64,000 nucleotides of DNA from Defluviitoga tunisiensis (GCF_000953715.1 NZ_LN824141.1:62001-126000); one strand, 5' to 3'. Positions 19,358 to 29,739 are shown, counted from the stretch's first letter. A program made the numbers and translations. Notes: generated by a model from the letters alone, not told the origin.

Positions 19358-19607
19358 CCACCGCCCCTAGAGGCGGGGGCTTGTAGAAATACAAGCTCGG
19401 TTGATTAGCCTATGTCATTAGCTTTTGCTAATGATTAGTTATAGCAGAATATATAGTCACCGTGGGATGCTCCACAAGTCCCATGCTCTGAGGGTAATGG
19501 TTAAACATCTCTGAGGGGTAGGAGAAGTGCTGTTACCATTAAACCTGCTATAACATTGGCGATGTGGACCTACAGGCTTCGGCCTGACTTACCTTGATGG
19601 AGGTAAA
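19358..19607 (+). ncRNA. OMEGA (HEARO-type) RNA of IscB element, copy 1
   Basis: IscB elements carry their guide RNA scaffold immediately upstream of the gene, which is where this 250-nt segment lies. It is rich in stable structure: GCTTGTA-GAAA-TACAAGC (19379-19396, GAAA tetraloop), CATTAGC-TTTT-GCTAATG (19416-19433), CAGGC-TTCG-GCCTG (19573-19586, UUCG tetraloop) and a 10-bp long-range helix GTTATAGCAG/CTGCTATAAC (19438-19447 with 19545-19554). A last helix TTACC...GGTAA encloses the Shine-Dalgarno of the ORF. The segment from the left-end hairpin onward is identical in copy 2. The RNA class is assigned from position and structure, not from a covariance search. Confidence 0.75.
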
Positions 19608-20189
19608 TTGTATGGAATGAAGCCTGTTCAAAAACCATTAAAGGACGCAACATTTATGTCTACTATAAGATGGAAATTGGTCAATGCGCTGATGTGTGAC
19701 TACACTTACGGTTATATTACAAAATCCAAAAGAGTAAGTCTTGGTTTGGAAAAGACACATTATAACGATGCATTTTGCATAGCAGGTGGAATTAATCAAC
19801 AGAGAATAGAACCTATCTATTTTGAGCAAATTAGGAGAAACAATCGTTCACTCGAAAAGTTCTATGATGCAAAATATGTTGATATAAGAGATAAGTCTAT
19901 TAAAACAGGACAAGAGCTTTTCTGTGGTAGAAGGACACGGAACAAAAACTTAAATGAAGAAAATCTTCATAAGTATCGTGGAGCTAAAAAATCAAAAGGC
20001 AGAAGAAATATTCGTAAGCAAAGATACGCTTATCAGCCTAAAGATATTGTTACCTTTGAGAGCAAAAAATATTCAGTTCAAGGTGTACAGAACAAAGGTA
20101 AATATATTAAGCTAATGGAAATGTCTAAGCCAGTTAAAACAGATTTAGTTAAGCCATATATGTTTAGGAAAGGATTTAGTATGTTTTAG
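19608..20189 (+). CDS. internally deleted IscB (RuvC-III and C-terminal domain only), copy 1
   Basis: A 193-residue remnant of IscB, the RNA-guided nuclease ancestor of Cas9. Residues 45-60 carry the Cas9/IscB-type RuvC-III motif LGLEKTHYNDAFCIAGG with the H51xxD54A pair. The rest matches the basic C-terminal target-motif-interacting region (QIRRNNRSLEKFYDAKY, RKQRYAYQPKDIV). The N-terminal PLMP, RuvC-I, bridge helix, RuvC-II and HNH parts, roughly 230-250 residues in full-length IscB, are missing: the TTG start (behind GGAGG) runs within ten codons into the helix before RuvC-III. It cannot cut DNA by itself. It ends at TAG, while the other copy reads through this stop. Confidence 0.85.
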   Translation: MYGMKPVQKPLKDATFMSTIRWKLVNALMCDYTYGYITKSKRVSLGLEKTHYNDAFCIAGGINQQRIEPIYFEQIRRNNRSLEKFYDAKYVDIRDKSIKTGQELFCGRRTRNKNLNEENLHKYRGAKKSKGRRNIRKQRYAYQPKDIVTFESKKYSVQGVQNKGKYIKLMEMSKPVKTDLVKPYMFRKGFSMF

Positions 20190-20249
20190 AACTGCAATTC
20201 ATCACCCACTTACAGAAGTGGGAGTCTGCTGGCAGGAAAATGATAAAAT

Positions 20250-20284
20250 TAAAAAGTAGGGATGCTATAAGGCATCCCTACTAC
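20250..20284 (-). terminator. intrinsic terminator of the ferritin-like gene
   Basis: On the minus strand AGTAGGGATGC-CTTATA-GCATCCCTACT is followed by TTTTTAATTTT. It starts about 10 bp after the ferritin-like stop codon. Confidence 0.88.
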
Positions 20285-20293
20285 TATTTAACT

Positions 20294-20800
20294 CTAAAAT
20301 AGAGGCTCAACTTCAACATGTTCCCAATAATCTTTTGCAGTTTTTTGATACAACTTATAAATCATGTCTCTGTGATTCTTTTCCCACTCTGCTAAATGTT
20401 TTAAAATCTTCTTGAGTTCTTCATCCTCCACTCTTTCAGCAGCTTGATTGTAAAAATTCATAAAGTCTTCTTCTATCAAATAAGCCATCCTCAAAACAGG
20501 AATATCAGATCTTAGCGCACTAAAATCCCCAGAATATGGTATTTCCTGTTCAGCTTTTTTACGAAAGGATTGACCTATATCTGTTTCTTGCCTAAAATGT
20601 ACATAATCATGTTCATCTATTTCATTTATAAGACTGGTTATATAATCTGCATGATTTTTCTCCATGTTACTAAGTTCTTCAAATGTTTCTTTTACCTGTT
20701 TAATTTTTACAGTTTTTGATTTAGACTCATAAAATTGCATGCCTTCAATTTCCTTGGCTAACGCATATTCCAATATACCTAAAGCCTTTTTTTTATTCAA
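20294..20800 (-). CDS. ferritin-like/rubrerythrin-type diiron protein
   Basis: A 168-residue four-helix ferritin-like protein. The helices carry the diiron ligand pattern: LEYALAKEIEGMQFYES near residue 8, EELSNMEKNHADYI near 40, YLIEEDFMNFYNQAAERVED near 105 and LAEWEKNHRDMIYKLYQ near 135. It lacks the C-terminal rubredoxin domain (no CxxC), so it is a short, 'erythrin-core' form. Such proteins usually reduce peroxide in anaerobes. I place the start at TTG 20800, 6 nt after GAGGAGGTG; a longer frame begins inside the upstream palindrome and is unlikely. The gene has its own module-B promoter region and a clear terminator. Confidence 0.82.
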   Translation of the reverse strand: MNKKKALGILEYALAKEIEGMQFYESKSKTVKIKQVKETFEELSNMEKNHADYITSLINEIDEHDYVHFRQETDIGQSFRKKAEQEIPYSGDFSALRSDIPVLRMAYLIEEDFMNFYNQAAERVEDEELKKILKHLAEWEKNHRDMIYKLYQKTAKDYWEHVEVEPLF

Positions 20801-20832
20801 ATAAAACACCTCCTCTATAATTTCAAATATAC

Positions 20833-20940
20833 TCACTTTAGAAATTCTAAAATCCTTACTTTATGTATGTTTTGAATTTGATTATTTACACAAAAAATCC
20901 TCGACTTCTAATCTTCACTAACGCTAAATTTCTTTTAATC
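20833..20940 (-). promoter_or_regulatory. repeat module B (promoter/palindrome) before the ferritin-like gene
   Basis: Minus-strand sequence here aligns with the regions before ridA, hisS, manC and serS: TTAGTGAAGATTAGAAGT, then an A/T block with AATAATCAAATT, a CATAAAGT-like -10 and TTTTAGAATTTCTAAAGTGAG at 20833-20852. The module starts within the end of the preceding gene. Confidence 0.55.
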
Positions 20941-21579
20941 TTGTTTATTTTCTTTAACCTGAGGTTTTTGAGGAGCGACTACTTGATTGTTATCATGATA
21001 ATATACATAAAGATAAGGAAGCCACAAAAACTCAAGTAAGGTTGATATATAAACACCTATATAAGGTATTAATCCCAAAAGAAATATGGCAACCAATACA
21101 ATTAATATCTGGAAAAAATGTTCTGCCTTAAAAACAAAAGAAAAACTTTTTCTTATTGAATCAGCTAATGAAACATCTTCTACCACAAAAACACAAGGAG
21201 AAAAAATAAGAAAAAGTGCTAAAATAATACCTGGTATCACAAAAGCCATAAATCCTATAGAAATTAAAAAACCTACAAAAATCGAAAGTATCGTAATATC
21301 AAGAAAAAGTTTCTTAATCCTTGCAAAACTATCTCTCATGTCAGCTTTTTCATATTCTTTAAACTCGTTATACAATATTGTAGTCCATGCATAGAAAAAA
21401 GTGTTAAAAATCCCTGTTAGCATGACTGAGACAAAATAAGCGACTGGACCAAATTGGCCAATAATATCAAAAATAATAGTAAGTAATATGCTAATGAAAA
21501 GAGGAATAAGTATTATAGGCTCTTTACTAAAAGCAATTTTAAATGGTTCCACAAAAACGTTGTACAATTGTATCTTCAT
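20935..21579 (-). CDS. polytopic membrane protein of unknown function
   Basis: A 214-residue membrane protein with five or six hydrophobic segments (about residues 22-42, 48-70, 95-130, 145-175) separated by short polar loops and a hydrophilic C-terminus ending in KENKQD. It resembles small conserved membrane proteins of the YciC/DUF4013 kind, in which a repeated 'LFLDITILSIFVGFLI'-like helix and a FSFVFKAEHF region occur, but I do not recognise a specific family. GGGGGAATTAAA precedes the ATG. It is the last gene of a minus-strand run beginning with the adenosine-specific kinase, after an 80-bp gap. Confidence 0.6.
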   Translation of the reverse strand: MKIQLYNVFVEPFKIAFSKEPIILIPLFISILLTIIFDIIGQFGPVAYFVSVMLTGIFNTFFYAWTTILYNEFKEYEKADMRDSFARIKKLFLDITILSIFVGFLISIGFMAFVIPGIILALFLIFSPCVFVVEDVSLADSIRKSFSFVFKAEHFFQILIVLVAIFLLGLIPYIGVYISTLLEFLWLPYLYVYYHDNNQVVAPQKPQVKENKQD

Positions 21580-21659
21580 TTTAATTCCCCCTCGTAAGGT
21601 AGTAAATGAGTAGCAGTTAATTCAAAGGTACAAAAGTACTTATTTTTAATGATTATTAA

Positions 21660-22058
21660 TTAGTTTATAAATTGTGAAATTATATCTTCTTGTTCCTCCT
21701 CGGAAAAATCAAAATAACTTTCAAGATAATAATGCATTATCTCATGAACTAATGTACTATAAAATATTCCTTTCTTGTGCAATACGTCAAACGGTAAGGT
21801 TACTATATAATAATCGTTTTTTGATACTATCAACGCACCTGCATAATATGAGTAAGGTAATTTAGTTAATTCAGTAAACTCTTCAAGAGAACTTGCCTCT
21901 AATACTGCGATTTGCTCATTAAACTTTATACAAAACTGATTTGAAAAATTTACTAATCTGTCATCTTCTATATGAAGGGTAGCTGGAAAATAATACAAAT
22001 TAAAGGAAAAACAAACCAAAGGTATAAAAATTAACAGGATAAAAAAATATTTTGTCAT
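21660..22058 (-). CDS. small exported protein with HExxH motif
   Basis: A 132-residue protein with an N-terminal hydrophobic signal (about residues 3-20) and no other membrane segment. Near residue 104 it has LVHEIMHYYLE, an HExxH zinc-metallopeptidase signature, followed by an acidic tail (SEEEQEDI) that could supply a third ligand. The whole domain upstream of the motif is only about 80 residues. It may be a minimal minigluzincin-like peptidase acting outside the membrane, but no family is recognised and activity is inference. It follows the methyltransferase gene by 17 bp with GAGGTAAA before its ATG, so the two are co-transcribed. Confidence 0.6.
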   Translation of the reverse strand: MTKYFFILLIFIPLVCFSFNLYYFPATLHIEDDRLVNFSNQFCIKFNEQIAVLEASSLEEFTELTKLPYSYYAGALIVSKNDYYIVTLPFDVLHKKGIFYSTLVHEIMHYYLESYFDFSEEEQEDIISQFIN

Positions 22059-22075
22059 TTTACCTCATTCTTCAT

Positions 22076-22606
22076 TCACTCATAAAAGATATAGTTAATC
22101 TTTTTCTCATAAACATAGACATCCTTTTCGTATTTGCTAGGTCTCCAATTAGGAAACGTCCAATAATTAGATATTACTCGTGCACCAGGTTTTAATTCAT
22201 ACATAAGTTTTTTTTCTAATCTATCCATTGCAAAACTCACCTGAAAAACTGTAATAATGTCATACTGGGACAAATCAACTTTCCAAAAATTATTCCAATG
22301 AATAAAAGCCTTTCCTTTCAACCCAGCCTTTCTAATATTTATTCTTGAAATGATAACTAATAAAGGGTTAATCTCGTATCCGTGAGCTTGGATACCTTTT
22401 TTTGCAAACTCAATAACTACCCTTCCATCTCCTGAACCTAAATCAACCGACTTTTCTCCAGGTTTAATCTGGGCAAGTTCAACCATTTTTTTAACTGCTT
22501 CCTTATTACTTGGATCATAGATAGCCCCTTTCAACGAAAAAGGAATTATCCAAAAAAATAAAAAATAACCTATAGTTATAATCACAAAAATAAGCACAAT
22601 CCACAT
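22076..22606 (-). CDS. membrane-anchored SAM-dependent methyltransferase
   Basis: A 176-residue class I methyltransferase with a single N-terminal membrane helix (about residues 3-24). The SAM site is VDLGSGDGRVVIEFAKKG near residue 56, followed by HGYEINPLLV near 77. The region after motif III is short, so it is a compact enzyme. The anchor suggests work at the membrane's inner face; similar short proteins have been linked to lysine methylation, but the substrate here is unknown. It lies between the Nif3-like gene and the HExxH gene in one minus-strand run. Confidence 0.72.
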   Translation of the reverse strand: MWIVLIFVIITIGYFLFFWIIPFSLKGAIYDPSNKEAVKKMVELAQIKPGEKSVDLGSGDGRVVIEFAKKGIQAHGYEINPLLVIISRINIRKAGLKGKAFIHWNNFWKVDLSQYDIITVFQVSFAMDRLEKKLMYELKPGARVISNYWTFPNWRPSKYEKDVYVYEKKINYIFYE

Positions 22607-22639
22607 AATTTCTCCTAAAGAATCTAAAATTAAATCGAT

Positions 22640-23380
22640 TTAAATTTCGTTGTAAATATCTATAAATTCAACTTCTATACCAAAACTATTTCTGATTAAA
22701 TCTCCTATATTTTTGATTCCAAAAACTTCTGTTGAATAGTGTCCTGCATTAATAAAATTAATACCCATTTCAGCAACAATATTTCTAGTTTGTTCTTTAA
22801 CCTCTCCAGTTATAAAAGTATCTATTTTATTTTCAACACTCTCCAAAAAAGAGGAACCACCTCCTGAACAAACCCCAACGGTTTTTACAAATTTGTTATT
22901 TTGATAGACAAGTAGGGGTTGAGGATTGAAAAGCTTTTCTACTTGTTTATGAAAATCCATAAATAAAATAGGATCTTCGTATTCACCTATAAAGGTTACA
23001 TCTACCTTTTCTTTAATATTTAGATTTAATGATTTTAGTATACTAACATTGTTTCCATATTCTTCATGTCCATCTAAAGGAAGATGATAAGCCATCAACG
23101 TCAAATTGTTTTTTATGACCTTTTCTACTCTTCTTTTTAAATATCCTTTCAGTTCAAAAAAATCTTTTCCAAAAATTCCATGATGAACCAACAAAAGATC
23201 ACAGTTTTCTTTTATAGCTGTACTAATAAATTCTTCATTAAATGATACCCCTACAGCTATTTTGTTAATAGTGTGAGCCCCTTCAATCTGTATCCCATTA
23301 TGGCAAAAGTCATCATAATCCCATGGTTTTAATATAGAATTTAAAAAATTCTCTAATTCAAAAATATTAATAGCCATCAT
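22640..23380 (-). CDS. Nif3-like dinuclear metal protein (paralogue 1)
   Basis: A 246-residue Nif3/YbgI-family protein that forms toroidal hexamers around dinuclear metal sites. Metal-binding residues are visible in LLLVHHGIFGKD (about residue 62), MAYHLPLDGHEEYGNN (about 96) and the C-terminal INAGHYSTEVFG (about 214). The catalytic role in the family is still debated; some members are annotated as GTP cyclohydrolase type 2 without firm support. The ATG overlaps the stop of the upstream kinase gene by 4 bp. A second, divergent paralogue lies at 24680-25474. Confidence 0.88.
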   Translation of the reverse strand: MMAINIFELENFLNSILKPWDYDDFCHNGIQIEGAHTINKIAVGVSFNEEFISTAIKENCDLLLVHHGIFGKDFFELKGYLKRRVEKVIKNNLTLMAYHLPLDGHEEYGNNVSILKSLNLNIKEKVDVTFIGEYEDPILFMDFHKQVEKLFNPQPLLVYQNNKFVKTVGVCSGGGSSFLESVENKIDTFITGEVKEQTRNIVAEMGINFINAGHYSTEVFGIKNIGDLIRNSFGIEVEFIDIYNEI

Positions 23381-23868
23381 CTTTTATATTGTGTAATTTT
23401 TCTCAAAAAGTCTTCCCTATTTTCAATATCCTTCTGATTTTCTATGCCTAAAGGTTTAAACCCATCAATAACACCTAAAATACCTCTTCCTTGTTCACTT
23501 TCAGCAATGATTATTTGAAGAGGATTTGCAGTAGCAGCGAAAATACCAATAACTTCTTGAACATTTTGTAATTGATTCTTTATATTTATTGGGAAACCCT
23601 CTTTCAATACAATGACAAAGCAATGTCCTGCCCCAATCTTTTGAGCATTTTCTACTGCAATTTTAATCAGCTCTTCATCATTTCCATCAAATCTTATAAG
23701 TCTTGGACCAGAGGCTTCAATAAATGCTATTCCAAACTTTAAGGAAGGGTTGGTAGTCACTATACATTCATAAATATCTTCTACAGTCTTTATAAAATGG
23801 GATTGACCTATGATTACATTTGCATCTTCAGGTATTGTTACTTGAACTAAATCTAATTTAAAATCCAT
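23377..23868 (-). CDS. adenosine-specific kinase (PF04008 family)
   Basis: A 163-residue protein strongly resembling the archaeal/thermophile adenosine-specific kinase family: DANVIIGQSHFIKTVEDIYE near residue 15, KFGIAFIEASGPRLIRFDGND near 44, GAGHCFVI near 78, and NPLQIIIAESEQGRGILGVIDGF near 116-138. A crystal structure from Pyrobaculum underlies the family name; physiological function is poorly known. GGAGGAAAATT precedes the ATG. It heads the minus-strand run kinase-Nif3-methyltransferase-HExxH. Confidence 0.85.
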   Translation of the reverse strand: MDFKLDLVQVTIPEDANVIIGQSHFIKTVEDIYECIVTTNPSLKFGIAFIEASGPRLIRFDGNDEELIKIAVENAQKIGAGHCFVIVLKEGFPINIKNQLQNVQEVIGIFAATANPLQIIIAESEQGRGILGVIDGFKPLGIENQKDIENREDFLRKITQYKR

Positions 23869-23943
23869 AATTTTCCTCCTATACTTTCAGTTAATTAATC
23901 CAATGAAATACAATAATTTATAGTATAGACAATTTGATCTTAC

Positions 23944-24414
23944 TCAAGTTCTTTTGTATAGTCCAACTATCTCAGCTTGTTCAATTATGTGACCGTTCAT
24001 AGCTTCTAAAAGGTCCTCTTTCTTTGAACTTTCGGGTAGATCTAACTCAGTATCTAATGCATATATTTTAAAGTGATAATGATGGACTCCATGACCTACA
24101 GGTGGGCAAGGACCTATATAACCTATCTGATAAGCACTATTTTTGCCTTGTCTCATCGATATAGGAGAGGTAACTACGTGCATTTTAGGGATAGCTTCAG
24201 GTATCTCATTTACCGCTTCAATATTCCAAGCAACCCAGTGTACGAATGTGCCTCGAGGAGCGTCAGGATCATCCATTATTAATGCAAGATATTTTGTGTT
24301 ATTTGGAATTTCTTCAATGATCAAAGGCGGATTAATGTCTCTCCCTTCACATGAATACTTACTCGGAATATAATCATTGTTCTTAAAAACAGGTGAAGAA
24401 ATTTTCATACCCAT
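23944..24414 (-). CDS. YbhB/YbcL-family phosphatidylethanolamine-binding-like protein
   Basis: A 156-residue PEBP-fold protein. It has the ligand-pocket motifs DPDAPRGTFVHWVAWNI near residues 49-65 and GPCPPVGHGVHHYHFKIYALD near 101-121, both standard for bacterial YbhB/YbcL proteins. There is no signal peptide, so it is cytoplasmic. The family is often called Raf-kinase-inhibitor-like by homology only; a physiological ligand is unknown. AGGAGGAATAGAA precedes the ATG. An extended -10 box lies upstream, so it is probably its own unit. Confidence 0.92.
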   Translation of the reverse strand: MGMKISSPVFKNNDYIPSKYSCEGRDINPPLIIEEIPNNTKYLALIMDDPDAPRGTFVHWVAWNIEAVNEIPEAIPKMHVVTSPISMRQGKNSAYQIGYIGPCPPVGHGVHHYHFKIYALDTELDLPESSKKEDLLEAMNGHIIEQAEIVGLYKRT

Positions 24415-24477
24415 TTCTATTCCTCCTTTGACAAACTCAAAAAAACGAATTTGTAATTAAAAACACCTACATTATTT

Positions 24478-24486
24478 ATTATATCA
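24478..24486 (-). promoter_or_regulatory. extended -10 box upstream of the PEBP gene
   Basis: TGATATAAT on the minus strand, about 65 bp before the PEBP start. No good -35 is seen, as expected for an extended -10. The rest of 24421-24679 is AT-rich with no gene visible. Confidence 0.5.
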
Positions 24487-24679
24487 CAATTTGATTTAAA
24501 AAATCTGTTCTTATTGTTAAACAAACACTTACATGTCTTTGTAATTTAATAATAAGATAATTTTTGATTTTTCTGTAATGAGTAAAAAAATCCATCAAAC
24601 AGAGCTTACAATCTTTTTAATAAATCTGTAGATTAATAACCAGCTTGAGAAAAGTGAAAGATATTATTAAAAGATTTTG

Positions 24680-25474
24680 TTAATAGACACAAAAAAGCGG
24701 TTCAAGGTCAATATAATGGACTGGAATACTTGGAAATTTTAACTTTATTAAGTTTGCAACATATTCCATACCTGGCTTTTCGCTTTCAGCATGTCCTAAA
24801 ACAATCAAAGCCTTATGATTGCCTTGCCTAATTGCGTCTCTAACATATTCAGGGGCTTCCCATTCAGGACCTTCTCCATAAATTACTAAATCAAGACTTT
24901 CTTTATGAAAAAGAGGTATAATCATTTCACCGGTTCCCCTATAACCAACTAATATGCCTACTCTCCTACATTCCATTGATAAATCTCCCATATATCGTAT
25001 ATAATCTATATCTAAAGATTTTTTTATATCTTGTATAATCTCAAGTAAACTTTTTTTAGGAATTTCAATTATTGAATAAGTTTGACTTCTATTAACCTCA
25101 TAAATATCCAAAGATAATCTCTTTAATAATCCTGCCATAATACCATCTGGTTGATATCTATGAATGTTGTCATGAAACCTAAAAATTGACAAACTATTTG
25201 ATTCTATTAAGTGTAGCTTTTGCTTAAAAACCGGATCCGATTTCAAAAACTCAGTATTTCCAATATGGCTATAAAAAATCCCTTCATGAGTGATAATAAA
25301 ATTATTTCCAAGTTTGATTGACTGTTCAATTACCTCTTGAGTGGCTAAAAAAGTTACAGAAATTCCAGTTACTATAGTTTCAGGATCACCAAATAGAAGT
25401 TTATCAACAGTAGCTTCACTACTTAATTTTGGAAGAACTATTGCATTAATTACATCTTGAACAGTAATTTCCAT
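24680..25474 (-). CDS. Nif3-like dinuclear metal protein (paralogue 2)
   Basis: A 264-residue distant Nif3-family protein. The N-terminal domain has GISVTFLATQEVIEQSIKLG near residue 37 and NNFIITHEGIFYSH near 58, matching the first metal-ligand region; a second His occurs in IFRFHDNIHRY near 95 and the C-terminal VLGHAESEKPGMEYVA near 230 carries the last ligands. Middle residues (130-180) form a small insert. I place the start at the ATG 25474, behind AGAGGTGAT, rather than at the GTG within that Shine-Dalgarno. It lies just downstream of the tyrosine phenol-lyase gene and may be co-transcribed with it (128-bp gap). Confidence 0.8.
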   Translation of the reverse strand: MEITVQDVINAIVLPKLSSEATVDKLLFGDPETIVTGISVTFLATQEVIEQSIKLGNNFIITHEGIFYSHIGNTEFLKSDPVFKQKLHLIESNSLSIFRFHDNIHRYQPDGIMAGLLKRLSLDIYEVNRSQTYSIIEIPKKSLLEIIQDIKKSLDIDYIRYMGDLSMECRRVGILVGYRGTGEMIIPLFHKESLDLVIYGEGPEWEAPEYVRDAIRQGNHKALIVLGHAESEKPGMEYVANLIKLKFPSIPVHYIDLEPLFCVY

Positions 25475-25602
25475 TTTTATCACCTCTTTACTGCCCTATT
25501 CTGTCTAGAAAAAAGTATCAGTTCAACATTGTAAACTCCATTAAAATAAGAACGGAAGAATTCAACAATAAAAAGAAGTATTAACTGAAGAAAATCAAGT
25601 TT

Positions 25603-27878
<2,276 letters not shown>

Positions 27879-27892
27879 GTAATTGACAATTT

Positions 27893-28267
27893 CTATATAG
27901 CAATTGCTTCAATTTCAATCAAAGCATCTTTTGGCAATCTGCTAACCTCTATGCACGACCTTGCTGGTGGTATTTCACTGAAAAAACTACCATAAATATC
28001 ATTAACTTCATTAAAATGACTCAAATCTTTTAAAAAAATGGTTGTTTTTACAACATTACTTATTTTTAAACCTGCAGCCTCTAAAATAGCCTCTAGATTA
28101 TTCATTACCTGTAATGTTTGATCTCGTATATTCATCTCCACCATCTGACCTGTTTTTGGATCTATGGGAAGAATACCAGAAATAAATAAAAAACCGTCAA
28201 CTCTCACCGCCTGAGAATAAGGGCCTATCGCTTTTGGAGCTTCTGAAGTAGTAATTTGTTCCTTCAA
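27893..28267 (-). CDS. ridA: RidA family reactive enamine/imine deaminase
   Basis: RidA hydrolyses reactive 2-aminoacrylate-type intermediates released by PLP enzymes. The 124-residue protein has APKAIGPYSQAVRV near residue 8, LFISGILPIDPKTGQM near 23, NNLEAILEAAGL near 53, VVKTTIFLKDLSHF near 67 and the Arg in PARSCIEVSRLPKDALIEIEAIA (about residue 103). I choose the TTG start behind GAGGAGGAGG; the ATG further up is part of that Shine-Dalgarno. Its placement before a beta-eliminating lyase fits, since such lyases release aminoacrylate, although an IscB element now separates them. Confidence 0.93.
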   Translation of the reverse strand: MKEQITTSEAPKAIGPYSQAVRVDGFLFISGILPIDPKTGQMVEMNIRDQTLQVMNNLEAILEAAGLKISNVVKTTIFLKDLSHFNEVNDIYGSFFSEIPPARSCIEVSRLPKDALIEIEAIAI

Positions 28268-28300
28268 TATTATCCTCCTCCTCATGTAATAGTAATTTAC

Positions 28301-28560
28301 TCACTTTAGAAATTCTAAGGTCTACATTAATTATATATATGTTTCGTATTTGATTTTTTTGCAAAATACTTACCAACTTCTAATCCTCACTAACTCTTAA
28401 TTTTTTAACTTCTTTTTCTACTTGTACCAAGGGAAAGGGGAGGGCTGCGCCCTGTTACCCTTTTAAATTCAAAAACAATAATTAACCATTGCATTTTTTC
28501 TACTTGTACCAAGGGAAAAAGGAAAGGGATTCGCCCTGTTACCCTTTTCAATTCTTTTTT
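28301..28560 (-). repeat. modular intergenic repeat (two A modules plus module B) before ridA
   Basis: Read on the minus strand: two A modules, each with AAAAGGGTAACAGGGC, a GGGC...GCCC hairpin and CCCTTGGTACAAGTA, followed by module B with TTAGTGAGGATTAGAAGTTG, an A/T block, a TATAAT box and CCTTAGAATTTCTAAAGTGA (28301-28320). The end lies 33 bp before the ridA start. Same order and direction as before hisS and manC. Confidence 0.7.
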
Positions 28561-28985
28561 ACTTTTTTAATTTGTCTATGAAAAAGAGAGGGTTTATACC
28601 CAAATTCTCTATAAATTCAAAACTATATTTTTTGAACTAATATTTCATCAACTTAAAAAAGAATATGAAAGCTCTGTTTATTATATTTTTAGAAGATGAA
28701 GGATTTTTTGTAGGAAAGGAGCGGCTCAATAATAAACTAAATTTTATAATCTAACTTAGGAATAGTTTAAGAAACCTCCAAAAGCTTTTGTAACATAAAT
28801 TAAATGCGCCGCCCTGATACCCAATTAATTTTAAGATTAATTTTTAAAAAAGGATTTATTTTAACCCATTATATAGACAACTTCCCGAAATGACTAATAT
28901 TACATATTTACTTTTTAACATTTTTTGCAATATGATATTATATAAAATAAAAAATTTCGATAAAAACTATCAATCTCATAATCTT
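28561..28985. other. gene-free AT-rich region
   Basis: About 425 bp with no supported gene. A GGGTATAAACCC hairpin with flanking AGAG/CTCT lies at 28584-28610, and 28803-28840 holds a partial module A on the minus strand (GGGTATCAGGGCGGCGC). Nothing else is recognised. Confidence 0.4.
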
Positions 28986-29570
28986 TTATTTTCCGTTTTT
29001 AATAAACCTTCCTAACTTTTTGTCTTTAGGGGTTTTTACTGGAAATATTCCCTTGTTAACACTTCTAACCTCAGCAACTGAATAAAAAGCATTAGGATTA
29101 AACTCGTTTACTATTTGAATTATTTTATTTAAATCTTTCCTTCTTACAACACTATAAATTACTTTTACAGGGCCTCTAGCTCCTTCTGCATTAATACTAG
29201 TTACTCCAAAGTCATTGTCCCTCAAGTACTTTACTAACTGTTCTGCATCCTTATTGGTTATTATCTGTAATAAATTCACTCCCAAAGCAATTTTTTCATC
29301 CAAATATGCCCCAAGATAATTTCCACACGCAAAACCAACAGCGTAAGCTATTGCATACAATGGCTTATCTAAATTATTCATAACTTGGGATATGGCAACT
29401 AGCCAAACGCTAACCTCAAAAAAGCCCATAACAGACGACCAAAGTTTATATCCTTTTGAAACAAAAATTATCCTAAGTGTCATTAAAGTTACGTCTGTAA
29501 GCCTCATTAAAAAAATAATAAAAGGCAAAACCACATAATTAAAAATAGAGGAATCCATCCAAGCTGCCAT
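28986..29570 (-). CDS. UPF0316/DUF2179 membrane protein
   Basis: A 194-residue protein with three N-terminal membrane helices (about residues 8-30, 42-62, 70-92) followed by a cytoplasmic DUF2179-type domain: LLQIITNKDAEQLVKYLRDNDFGVTSINAEGARGPVKVIYSVVRRKD near residues 99-146. The DFGVT...GARG pattern is the mark of this family, also seen at the end of YitT-type proteins. Function is unknown. AAAGGAGCGAAG precedes the ATG. It is transcribed away from the envelope-protein pair to its right. Confidence 0.8.
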   Translation of the reverse strand: MAAWMDSSIFNYVVLPFIIFLMRLTDVTLMTLRIIFVSKGYKLWSSVMGFFEVSVWLVAISQVMNNLDKPLYAIAYAVGFACGNYLGAYLDEKIALGVNLLQIITNKDAEQLVKYLRDNDFGVTSINAEGARGPVKVIYSVVRRKDLNKIIQIVNEFNPNAFYSVAEVRSVNKGIFPVKTPKDKKLGRFIKNGK

Positions 29571-29733
29571 AACTTCGCTCCTTTCAATTTCTTTACAAAA
29601 TTCGTTAAATTTAAAATATGCGAGTTGAAATAATCAGAAAAAATATTGAAAATTATTTCATCGTTTCTATATTATCAAGTATTTGTTAAAAAATCAATAG
29701 TTTATCTATTAACAATTAATTTGTTTGATATGT

Positions 29734-29739
29734 TATAAT
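29734..29739 (+). promoter_or_regulatory. -10 box (TGTTATAAT) before the envelope-protein pair
   Basis: TGTTATAAT, an extended -10, about 60 bp before the start of the next plus-strand gene. A TTAACA about 19 bp upstream may be a weak -35. Confidence 0.45.

Larger units (their letters stand above)
19358..20241 (+). mobile_element. IS200/IS605-type non-autonomous element: OMEGA RNA plus deleted IscB, copy 1
   Basis: About 0.88 kb, nearly identical to an inverted copy at 26995-27878. It follows TTAC (19354-19357), a known type of IS605-family target. The left end has a GC-rich foldback (CCGCC...GGCGG, 19361-19376) and the right end a perfect hairpin CCCACTT-ACAG-AAGTGGG (20205-20222), both typical subterminal structures of this family, which lacks terminal inverted repeats. 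No TnpA gene is inside, so movement would need a transposase in trans. Exact right boundary is uncertain: similarity between copies continues to about 20246. Confidence 0.8.

Noticed and set aside
19608-20189. TnpB remnant
   Set aside because: The HxxDA motif followed by a basic C-terminal domain is the IscB/Cas9 RuvC-III type; TnpB has a different D-x-N-A ending and zinc-finger cysteines, which are absent.
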